Program-made: the position numbers and the translations under genes | Source: Methanobacteriota archaeon | GTDB lineage: Archaea; Hydrothermarchaeota; Hydrothermarchaeia; Hydrothermarchaeales; JACRDW01 | DNA length: 5,947 nt | Reading direction: 5' to 3' | Assembly (NCBI GenBank): GCA_016212785.1 | Contig: JACRDW010000131.1 | Span: 1-5,947, forward strand | Notes under the pieces: model-generated | The model's input: the letters and a program-made list of their open reading frames with translations, nothing else | What the model was told of the DNA's origin: nothing | Databases searched by the model: none | Shown: positions 1 through 5,324 of the stretch, one piece after another | Numbering within the stretch: position 1 is the stretch's first letter | Layout of the letters: every line of letters begins with the position of its first letter

Positions 1-2
1 AC

Positions 3-668
3 GTCTGCATCGCTTCTCCAGTATTCGGGGTAATTCCTCTCGAAATCGAGGAAGTCTATCCGCTGAACCAGCACGAGGCTCCAGAACCAGAAAAGGCGCA
101 GGTCAAATTCATGAAAACTCAGGTGAAAAAATATTCAAAGAATTTTGAGAGAATATTTGTGTACAAGTCGCTGAAATTTCTAAAAGGAGAAGTTTTTGAA
201 GATTTGGATATGTTCAAGGGGAGAAAAAATATAAAAGTAAAAATGCAGGCGATTGCGGACTACCAATTCGGCAGAGGCGCAGGCGAGGTTTTGTTTGAGG
301 ATGTTAGAGCAGAGATAGCGAGGACTGGCAGAATCAGGAGAATATACTCAGGAAGCGTTTTACTTGCGACTCTAAGAGCGCAAGACGGATTTCTGATTTT
401 GACTCCTCAAGGCGCAAAAAAACTTTTAAGGCTTCCATATTCGAGGAACAGAGTTGTGGTAAATAAGGATGCAGAAGAATTTGTAAAAGAGGGGAAGAGC
501 GTCTTTGCCAAGTTTGTGCTCGACTGCGACCCGGAGATAAGACCTTACCAGGAAGTAGTCGTGGTTAACGAGAAAGACGAATTTCTCGCAACTGGAACAG
601 CAGTTCTAAATGCGCAGGAGATGCAAGCTTTCAAAAAAGGCATCGCAGTCAGGGTGAGGCATCACTAG
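3..668 (+). CDS. arcS: Archaeosine synthase-like protein, C-terminal part with PUA domain (5' end outside window)
   Basis: The frame is open from base 3 with no start or stop before the ATG at 111, so that ATG is probably internal and the gene begins upstream; 221 residues are visible. The first residues (C-I-A-S-P, then V-I-P-L-E-I-E-E-V-Y-P) resemble the segment of archaeosine synthase that follows its catalytic PC-x3-KPY motif, which would lie upstream. Next come a QFGRGAGE stretch (about residues 88-95 of the fragment), typical of this family, and a PUA RNA-binding domain (about 149-220) ending in VRVRHH. Archaeosine synthase converts preQ0 at position 15 of archaeal tRNA to archaeosine, or to its lysine-bearing intermediate. 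The stop codon overlaps that of the converging membrane-protein gene. The family call is from recalled motifs. A shorter stand-alone DUF5591/PUA protein without the TGT-like N-terminal half is possible because that part is not visible. Confidence 0.8.
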   Translation, partial: VCIASPVFGVIPLEIEEVYPLNQHEAPEPEKAQVKFMKTQVKKYSKNFERIFVYKSLKFLKGEVFEDLDMFKGRKNIKVKMQAIADYQFGRGAGEVLFEDVRAEIARTGRIRRIYSGSVLLATLRAQDGFLILTPQGAKKLLRLPYSRNRVVVNKDAEEFVKEGKSVFAKFVLDCDPEIRPYQEVVVVNEKDEFLATGTAVLNAQEMQAFKKGIAVRVRHH

Positions 669-1156
669 ATCTTAAGTATTCCTAAAGAGGCTAGAGTAAC
701 TATCATGCCCGCCAGTAAAACTCCTAAAACGATTGCTGGAAATGAATATCTGTGTTTAATTCCAAAGATGTAGGCTGCCGCTGCACCCGTCCATGCCCCT
801 GTAGCTGGTAATGGAACGGCAACAAATACGGCAAGACCGAGGGCGCCGTATTTCTGAATATTCTTTTCCGCATTCTTTCTTGTCCTGCTGAACAGCCAGT
901 CAAAGAATTTGTCGAATATGCTGGAGCGGCGGAGAAATTTTTCAACAGGCTCCAGAAAGAGCAGCAGCGGCAGCACAGGTAGAAGGTTTCCAAATACTGA
1001 GAGAGCATACGCTTCTGACGGGCTCATGCCATAGTTCAGCAGGGCAAATGGAATTGCGCCCCTCAGTTCTACGACCGGGAACATTGCAATTGCAACAACG
1101 ACGACGCTCGGAGAGAATCCATTTAAAGTCTCGACTATAGCTGACTCTATGCTCAT
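665..1156 (-). CDS. COG2426 / small multidrug export family membrane protein
   Basis: A 163-residue hydrophobic protein with about four membrane segments (roughly residues 16-36, 49-69, 104-132 and 137-160) and a basic cytoplasmic-looking loop at about 72-100. Two motifs typical of the family annotated as small multidrug export protein (COG2426) are visible: E-L-R-G-A-I-P at 30-36 and P-L-P-A-T-G-A-W-T-G-A at 115-125. Substrate and transport role are not established for most members, so the name should be read as a family label. The ATG at 1156 is chosen because AGGTG lies 5 bases upstream of it. An in-frame TTG at 1195 would add 13 residues but has no ribosome binding site and would run through the AT-rich promoter region. 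The gene converges on arcS with a 4-bp stop overlap and diverges from the propeller gene. Confidence 0.85.
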   Translation of the reverse strand: MSIESAIVETLNGFSPSVVVVAIAMFPVVELRGAIPFALLNYGMSPSEAYALSVFGNLLPVLPLLLFLEPVEKFLRRSSIFDKFFDWLFSRTRKNAEKNIQKYGALGLAVFVAVPLPATGAWTGAAAAYIFGIKHRYSFPAIVLGVLLAGMIVTLASLGILKI

Positions 1157-1161
1157 GCTTG

Positions 1162-1166
1162 CACCT
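1162..1166 (-). promoter_or_regulatory. Ribosome binding site of the COG2426 gene
   Basis: On the minus strand AGGTG lies 5 bases before the ATG at 1156. It decides the start of this gene against the upstream in-frame TTG at 1195. Confidence 0.65.
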
Positions 1167-1172
1167 AAATAA

Positions 1173-1180
1173 TATATATA
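1173..1180 (+). promoter_or_regulatory. TATA box of the propeller gene, within a divergent promoter region
   Basis: TATATATA is centred about 25 bp upstream of the ATG at 1201, the usual archaeal distance from TATA box to transcription start. No Shine-Dalgarno sequence precedes that ATG, so transcription probably starts at or next to it (leaderless mRNA). The same AT-rich stretch lies about 20 bp before the divergent ATG at 1156. That is too close for it to serve in the same register for a mRNA that includes the AGGTG of that gene, so another AT-rich element (about 1184-1190) may serve the minus strand. Confidence 0.6.
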
Positions 1181-1200
1181 ATCATTTAATATCAAGTACT

Positions 1201-2574
1201 ATGGCTAATAGATTTGCTGCGGGATGTACTATACTGCTAACTGCTTTTTTAAGTTTTGCCTGTGCAGAAGCGCAGCCTGCAATAGAATGGAATTACACTG
1301 CTGGCGGAATTGTAAACGGCGTTGCAATTTCAGAGCGTGGAGAATATATCGCTGCTGGGGCTGAAGACGGCTATGTTTATTTTCTGAACAAAAGCGGCAG
1401 CCTGCTCTGGAAGTACAAAGCAGATTATCCTGTCCTAAGCGTGGCTGTCTCGCCCAGAGGGGAATACGTCGTCGCTGGTGATAAATTCAAGATATACTTG
1501 CTCAACAGCAGCGGCAATGCATCCTGGCAGAAGTTAATCGGAGACAGTGTAAGAGACGTTGCAATCTCTGAACACATAGCTACTGGCTCTGCTACTGAGT
1601 ATGTTTATCTCTTTGATAAAAATGGAAACGAGCTGTGGAAATATAGAACTGACGGCTCTGTTTTTGGAGTTGCAATTTCAGCTCAAAATGTAGCAGCCGG
1701 AACGTCTAATGGCAGCGTTTACCTGCTGAATAATAGTAAGCTGCAGTGGCAGTATAATATTAGAAGATATATAAGCGGCATTGCTATTTTCGAGAAAAAA
1801 GTCATTGCCGGTTCTAGGTTTATCCATCTAATCGAGAACGGACGAGAAGCTTGGATGTATCCTCCTAAAAGTGAAATTTCTGGAGTAGATATTTCAAAGG
1901 ACGGGAATATAACTGCAAGCTCTGTTGATGGTACGATTTACTATCTGAGCAGCGATGGAAGGCTGCTCTGGTCTTATGATACAAACAAAACCGCTCGAGA
2001 CGTAGCTATATCTGCTGACGGCGGTTACGTAGCTACAGCTGCCGGAGACAGCGTTTATTTCATAGCCTCACCAAAATTAGTAATCCCTACTGTGAATATC
2101 ACGAAACCCTTGCACCAAGAAAAAGTCTCAGGAGTAGTAACAATAAATGCGTCGATAGCATTCTTTGACAGAGTCGCGGTGCTGATAGACGGAAACTATG
2201 CGTGCGCTTCGCTGCCCTGCAGCTGGGACACAAGCGCCTCGCCGGAGGGTAAGCATACTATAACAGTAAAGGTTATAGACGCCAAAGGAAACGTAGGTGA
2301 AAGTAGTGTGGAGGTAGTAGTTGAGAGAAAGCCTGCTCCCCTACCGCTGCCCACTATAATAAACGAATCGAAAATAGAGGAAAAGATAAGCAATGTAACT
2401 GCTGTGATAAACGAATCCAAGAAAGAAGTCCTTGAAAAAGCAAGAGAAGTTGAAAGAAAGTTTGATTTCTTGCTGTTCTGGAAGTATCTGCTAGCCGCAG
2501 TTGTAATAATTATCGTTGCTATAATCTTAAAAACCAGGAAAAGAGAGAAAAAATACAGGTGGAAACGGAGATGA
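1201..2574 (+). CDS. Secreted, membrane-anchored seven-bladed beta-propeller protein with Ig-like domain
   Basis: Function unknown. The ATG at 1201 is chosen because a signal peptide starts right there (residues 1-25, hydrophobic 11-21, possible cleavage after A-E-A) and a TATA box sits 25 bp upstream. A TTG at 1159 would spoil the signal peptide. Residues 26-290 hold seven repeats of about 35-42 residues with the pattern V-x2-V-A-I-S, G-x-Y-x2-A-G, V-Y-L-L-N and L-W-x-Y, a WD40/PQQ-like propeller in which the first W-N-Y strand may close the ring. Residues 296-375 look like a bacterial-type Ig domain (IDG and WDT motifs) with Cys335 and Cys340 possibly bonded. A proline stretch (378-384), a charged helical stalk (387-420), one membrane helix (424-443) and a tail with ten Lys/Arg follow, giving an outside propeller and an inside C-terminus. 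Thirteen N-x-S/T sequons suggest glycosylation. Binding to a surface partner or polymer is a guess. Confidence 0.85.
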   Translation: MANRFAAGCTILLTAFLSFACAEAQPAIEWNYTAGGIVNGVAISERGEYIAAGAEDGYVYFLNKSGSLLWKYKADYPVLSVAVSPRGEYVVAGDKFKIYLLNSSGNASWQKLIGDSVRDVAISEHIATGSATEYVYLFDKNGNELWKYRTDGSVFGVAISAQNVAAGTSNGSVYLLNNSKLQWQYNIRRYISGIAIFEKKVIAGSRFIHLIENGREAWMYPPKSEISGVDISKDGNITASSVDGTIYYLSSDGRLLWSYDTNKTARDVAISADGGYVATAAGDSVYFIASPKLVIPTVNITKPLHQEKVSGVVTINASIAFFDRVAVLIDGNYACASLPCSWDTSASPEGKHTITVKVIDAKGNVGESSVEVVVERKPAPLPLPTIINESKIEEKISNVTAVINESKKEVLEKAREVERKFDFLLFWKYLLAAVVIIIVAIILKTRKREKKYRWKRR

Positions 2575-2579
2575 CAAAA

Positions 2580-2654
2580 GGGGCTGTAGGGTAGCCTGGT
2601 CTATCCTTCGGGCTTTGGGAGCCTGAGACCCCGGTTCAAATCCGGGCAGCCCCA
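2580..2654 (+). tRNA. tRNA-Pro (anticodon UGG)
   Basis: The complete cloverleaf can be folded by eye. The acceptor GGGGCTG (2580-2586) pairs with CAGCCCC (2647-2653), followed by discriminator A2654. The D arm begins GGG at 2589. The anticodon stem CGGGC (2609-2613) pairs with GCCTG (2621-2625) around a loop with TGG at 2616-2618. The T stem CCCGG (2630-2634) pairs with CCGGG (2642-2646) around TTCAAAT. UGG reads proline codons, with wobble. There is no intron and no encoded CCA, as is common in archaea. The gene starts 5 nt after the stop codon of the propeller gene, so it is either co-transcribed with it or has a promoter inside that coding sequence; a weak A-rich AAATAC element at about 2551-2556 is the only candidate seen. 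Confidence 0.95.
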
Positions 2655-2662
2655 TAACTCCT

Positions 2663-2688
2663 ATAGCCCTTTTTGGAAAAAGTGCTAT
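2663..2688. repeat. 26-bp imperfect palindrome downstream of tRNA-Pro
   Basis: The left half ATAGC-C-CTTTTT (2663-2674) is the mirror complement of AAAAAG-T-GCTAT (2677-2688), with one mismatched pair (C2668/T2683) and a GG centre. Eleven of twelve positions match. It begins 9 bases after the tRNA 3' end and contains a run of five T. It could be the tRNA terminator or 3' processing region, or a protein-binding operator. It lies about 110 bp upstream of the predicted cdhC TATA box. Confidence 0.6.
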
Positions 2689-2727
2689 CATCCCAAAAAC
2701 CCGAAAGCAACGTCATAAGTTTTCCCC

Positions 2728-2754
2728 GAGGGCTTTTGCAGAGCAAAAGGGCTC
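2728..2754. repeat. Inverted repeat / hairpin upstream of cdhC
   Basis: CTTTTGC (2733-2739) and GCAAAAG (2743-2749) form a perfect 7-bp stem with an AGA loop. It is flanked by a symmetric GG/GG mismatch and then by outer arms GAG (2728-2730) and CTC (2752-2754). It lies about 45 bp upstream of the predicted TATA box, so it would be an operator-like site unless transcription reads in from the tRNA. Confidence 0.5.
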
Positions 2755-2764
2755 CTCAATAGCT

Positions 2765-2776
2765 CTTGCGTGCAAG
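2765..2776. repeat. Short inverted repeat just upstream of the cdhC promoter
   Basis: CTTGC (2765-2769) and GCAAG (2772-2776) are separated by GT. The site ends about 22 bp before the predicted TATA box, a place where archaeal regulators often bind. It is short enough to arise by chance. Confidence 0.35.
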
Positions 2777-2798
2777 TTTGCAGACGTTCAAAAAGAAA

Positions 2799-2805
2799 TA
2801 TATAT
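2799..2805 (+). promoter_or_regulatory. Predicted TATA box of the cdhC-cdhD-cdhE operon
   Basis: TATATAT is preceded by a purine-rich stretch (2790-2798) that could act as the TFB recognition element. The usual distance predicts transcription starting at about 2825-2830, giving a very short leader that begins close to the Shine-Dalgarno sequence. The exact start cannot be fixed from sequence. Confidence 0.6.
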
Positions 2806-2826
2806 CATAAAAAATCATGTAGTATA

Positions 2827-2833
2827 GAGGTGA
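2827..2833 (+). promoter_or_regulatory. Ribosome binding site of cdhC
   Basis: GAGGTGA lies 5 bases before the ATG at 2839. It fixes that ATG as the start and rules out an in-frame GTG at 2770 that would add 23 residues unlike the family. Confidence 0.85.
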
Positions 2834-2838
2834 ACTTA

Positions 2839-4182
2839 ATGGAAGGTATTCCAGTTGACGTAGGTCTAATCTATGAGGGAGAGAGAATAAGAAAGGAGAA
2901 CATGCATGTTGACCTCGCTGGTCCTAAGAGCTTTGGAGCTGAGTTAGTTAAACTTGCCGATATGAACAAAGTCAAGGACCGCAATGTTGCTCTGGTTGGT
3001 CCTGATATAAAAGATATGCAGGAGGGCAAAGCTTATCCTTACGGCATATTCGTTGAGGTTGCCGGCTCTACTCTGGAAGAGGATTTAGAGGGCGTATTTG
3101 AGAGGCGCATACACGAGTTCTCAAACTACATTCAGGGTTTTATGCATCTCAATTCAAGGGACATAATCTGGTGCAGGGTCAGCAAGGAGGCTGCCAAGAA
3201 AGGCTTGAGTCTCAGACACGTTGGGGCAGCACTCATCGAGCTTTTCAAGGCTAACTGGCCGATGATAGAAAAAATGCAGGTGGGTATTTACACGGACTCG
3301 GAGGGGGTCAAAAAATTCAGAGAAGATGCGAGGAAGATATTCCAGAAAAGAGACGACAGGCTGAGAGGCCTGAAGGACGATGACGTGGATGTTTTTTACG
3401 GCTGCGCTTTATGTCAATCCTTTGCTCCACAGCATTTGTGCACCATAACTCCGAGCAGGACTTCTTCCTGCGGTTCAATATCCTGGTTTGAAGGCAGAGC
3501 AGCTGCCAAAATCGACCCGAAAGGACCAATCTTCGAAATTAAAAAGGGTGAGCTGCTTGACGAGCTCAGGGGAGAATATTTCGGGCCGAATAAAGCCACT
3601 TACGATAAGTCCAACGGAACTGTTAAGAGAGTATTCCTGCACAGCATTTTCGAGCATCCCCACACCTCCTGCGGCTGCTTCGAGGCAATAGGTTTCTACA
3701 TACCGGAAGTTGACGGAATAGGCGCAGTGCACAGGGACCACAAAGGTACCACGCCATTCGGGATACCATTCTCAACGCTCGCAGGACAGGTGGGCGGCGG
3801 GGTGCAGAGCGACGGCTTCGTCGGCATGGCAATCGAATATCTGCGCTCTCCAAAGGTGTTTCAGGCAGACGGCGGCTGGAATAGAATAGTCTGGCTGCCA
3901 AAGGCTCTGAAGGAAAGAATAGGCGAGGATGTTCCAAAAGAAATCAGGGATAAAATTGCCACAGAAGAGGATGCTCCTGACTTGGAGAAACTCAAGGCAT
4001 TTCTGAAGGAGAAGAATCATCCAGTAGCGCAGAAATGGAAAATAGAAGAGAAACCTGTTGTCGAAGCTCCTGAAATCCAGATGCCGGTCACAGGCATGCC
4101 GGCAGGCGGAATAAGCATAATCTTCAAAAATGCGAAGATATATGCCGAAAAAGTTATTATAAAAAAGGAGAAGGGCAAGTGA
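2839..4182 (+). CDS. cdhC: Acetyl-CoA decarbonylase/synthase beta subunit (acetyl-CoA synthase)
   Basis: CdhC holds the A cluster, a [4Fe-4S] cluster bridged to a dinickel site, where a methyl group, CO and CoA are joined to acetyl-CoA or acetyl-CoA is cleaved. The protein has 447 residues, about the archaeal size, and lacks the N-terminal CO-dehydrogenase-binding domain of bacterial AcsB. Cys189 and Cys192 (G-C-A-L-C-Q) and Cys278 and Cys280 (S-C-G-C-F) are all present and match the positions I recall for the Methanosarcina A-cluster ligands. Other family stretches are SSCGSISWFEGRAA (209-222) and GQVGGGVQSDGFVG (316-329). The acidic and Pro/Ala-containing segment at about 403-423 is a hinge before the conserved tail ending near A-K-I-Y-A-E-K-V-I-I-K. 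The gene overlaps cdhD by 4 bp (GTGA), so translation is probably coupled. No cdhA, cdhB or cooC lies just upstream. Confidence 0.97.
   Translation: MEGIPVDVGLIYEGERIRKENMHVDLAGPKSFGAELVKLADMNKVKDRNVALVGPDIKDMQEGKAYPYGIFVEVAGSTLEEDLEGVFERRIHEFSNYIQGFMHLNSRDIIWCRVSKEAAKKGLSLRHVGAALIELFKANWPMIEKMQVGIYTDSEGVKKFREDARKIFQKRDDRLRGLKDDDVDVFYGCALCQSFAPQHLCTITPSRTSSCGSISWFEGRAAAKIDPKGPIFEIKKGELLDELRGEYFGPNKATYDKSNGTVKRVFLHSIFEHPHTSCGCFEAIGFYIPEVDGIGAVHRDHKGTTPFGIPFSTLAGQVGGGVQSDGFVGMAIEYLRSPKVFQADGGWNRIVWLPKALKERIGEDVPKEIRDKIATEEDAPDLEKLKAFLKEKNHPVAQKWKIEEKPVVEAPEIQMPVTGMPAGGISIIFKNAKIYAEKVIIKKEKGK
4166..4170 (+). promoter_or_regulatory. Ribosome binding site of cdhD inside the cdhC 3' end
   Basis: AGGAG lies 8 bases before the GTG at 4179. 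It supports this GTG as the cdhD start, overlapping the cdhC stop codon. Confidence 0.75.
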
Positions 4183-5312
4183 AGATAGACGAACTCATCT
4201 CCCAGCTTTTGGATGCCGAGGAAATTGAGCTGCGAAATGTCAGCACTACGGCTGATGAGCTCATATTTAATTTACGGTCAATAGCGGCACCCAGAAAGGC
4301 TGCCGAGGCAAAGCTGATAGAAAAAGAGAGAATAAAATTCGGACCTCCTATTAAGCAGTACAAAGGAAAAATCGCAGAAGTGCAGCTGGGAGCCACGAGG
4401 GCAGAGGGGGGCAGCAGGGGAAAGGTAGTAAAACTCGGCGGTCAGACTTCGCTTTATCACTTCGAAGGCGGTCGCAAAAACAAGCCGGTTGTGGCTTTCG
4501 ACATATTCGACATACCCATGCCTTCTTTTCCAAGAGTATTGAGAGATATATGGAGCGAGGTATGGGACGACCCAGGGGAATGGGCCAAGAAAGCAGTTAA
4601 GCTCGGCACAGAGCTAATTACAATTCACCTCATCTCAACTGACCCGCTCATAAAAGATACTCCGCCTAAAGAGGCTGCAAAAACTGTAGAGGAAGTTTTG
4701 CAGGCAGTAGATGTACCCCTCATCGTCGGCGGCTCCGGCAATCCGCAGAAAGATCCTCTGGTTTTCGAAAGAGTTGCTGAAGTTGCGGAGGGAGAAATGC
4801 TGCTCTTAGCTTCTGCAAATTTAGACCTGGACCACAAGAGAATCGTGGATGCCGCAAATAAGCATAAGCACAACGTGCTTTCCTTCACTTCAATGAACAT
4901 CACGGACCAGCAGGCCCTAAACAAACTGCTGCGAGACGAGGGACTGCCGAAGGAGAGGCTCGTGCAGGACCCAACAACAGGAGCACTGGGCTATGGACTG
5001 GACTACACCTACTCGATAATTGAGAGGCTCAAGCAGAATGCCCTAAAAGGCGACGATGTTCTTCAGAATCCAATCTTCTGCGGCGTTACCAATGCCTGGG
5101 CAGCGAGAGAAGCGTGGATGGAGGAGCCTGCGTGGGGTCCGAGGGAGTACAGGGGGCTGCTCTGGGAAACTGTTACTGCTCTCACTGTGCTCAACGCAGG
5201 TGCTGACGGAATGATGATGCTGCATCCAGAAGCAGTTAAGGCGGTGAAGGAAGTCATAGACTCATTCCGCAAGGAAGATGGCAAACACGCCATCTTTCTA
5301 TCGAAATCATGA
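4179..5312 (+). CDS. cdhD: Acetyl-CoA decarbonylase/synthase delta subunit (corrinoid protein small subunit)
   Basis: CdhD pairs with CdhE to form the corrinoid/iron-sulfur protein that carries the methyl group between tetrahydromethanopterin (or tetrahydrosarcinapterin) and the A cluster of CdhC. The protein has 377 residues, near the shorter archaeal forms and shorter than the roughly 430 I recall for Methanosarcina. After a variable N-terminal region (1-65) the TIM-barrel family motifs are clear: L-G-G-Q-T-S-L-Y-H-F-E-G (86-97), V-V-A-F-D-I-F-D (104-111), I-V-G-G-S-G-N-P-Q-K-D-P (182-193), Q-D-P-T-T-G-A-L-G-Y-G (263-273) and G-A-D-G-M-M-M-L-H-P-E-A (341-352). It starts with GTG, overlaps cdhC by 4 bp, and ends 12 bp before cdhE. 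No truncation is visible, and no iron-sulfur cysteine motif is expected or seen in this subunit. Confidence 0.96.
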   Translation: MKIDELISQLLDAEEIELRNVSTTADELIFNLRSIAAPRKAAEAKLIEKERIKFGPPIKQYKGKIAEVQLGATRAEGGSRGKVVKLGGQTSLYHFEGGRKNKPVVAFDIFDIPMPSFPRVLRDIWSEVWDDPGEWAKKAVKLGTELITIHLISTDPLIKDTPPKEAAKTVEEVLQAVDVPLIVGGSGNPQKDPLVFERVAEVAEGEMLLLASANLDLDHKRIVDAANKHKHNVLSFTSMNITDQQALNKLLRDEGLPKERLVQDPTTGALGYGLDYTYSIIERLKQNALKGDDVLQNPIFCGVTNAWAAREAWMEEPAWGPREYRGLLWETVTALTVLNAGADGMMMLHPEAVKAVKEVIDSFRKEDGKHAIFLSKS

Positions 5313-5314
5313 GT

Positions 5315-5320
5315 GAGGTG
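5315..5320 (+). promoter_or_regulatory. Ribosome binding site of cdhE
   Basis: GAGGTG lies 4 bases before the ATG at 5325, just after the cdhD stop codon. It fixes the cdhE start. Confidence 0.8.
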
Positions 5321-5324
5321 TAGC

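Noticed and set aside
111..668. A complete 185-residue PUA protein starting at the ATG at 111
   Set aside because: The frame is open and family-like upstream to the window edge, and no ribosome binding site precedes this ATG, so it is most likely an internal methionine of a longer gene.
724..1008. A 94-residue frame on the minus strand within the COG2426 gene
   Set aside because: It is in another frame of a gene whose own translation has clear membrane-protein motifs, and its translation looks random.
1201..1263. A lipoprotein signal in the propeller protein (Cys21 after S-F-A)
   Set aside because: The residues before the cysteine fit the lipobox poorly, and a C-terminal membrane anchor is already present; ordinary signal-peptide cleavage after A-E-A is more likely.
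3317..3937. Several open frames antisense to, or in another frame of, cdhC
   Set aside because: They lie wholly within the clearly coding cdhC frame, show low-complexity or basic/serine-rich translations, and have no family motifs.
4083..4104. ATGCCGG repeated with a GCCGG/CCGGC inverted repeat near the cdhC 3' end
   Set aside because: It encodes the repeated Met-Pro in the hinge before the conserved CdhC tail and is explained by coding.
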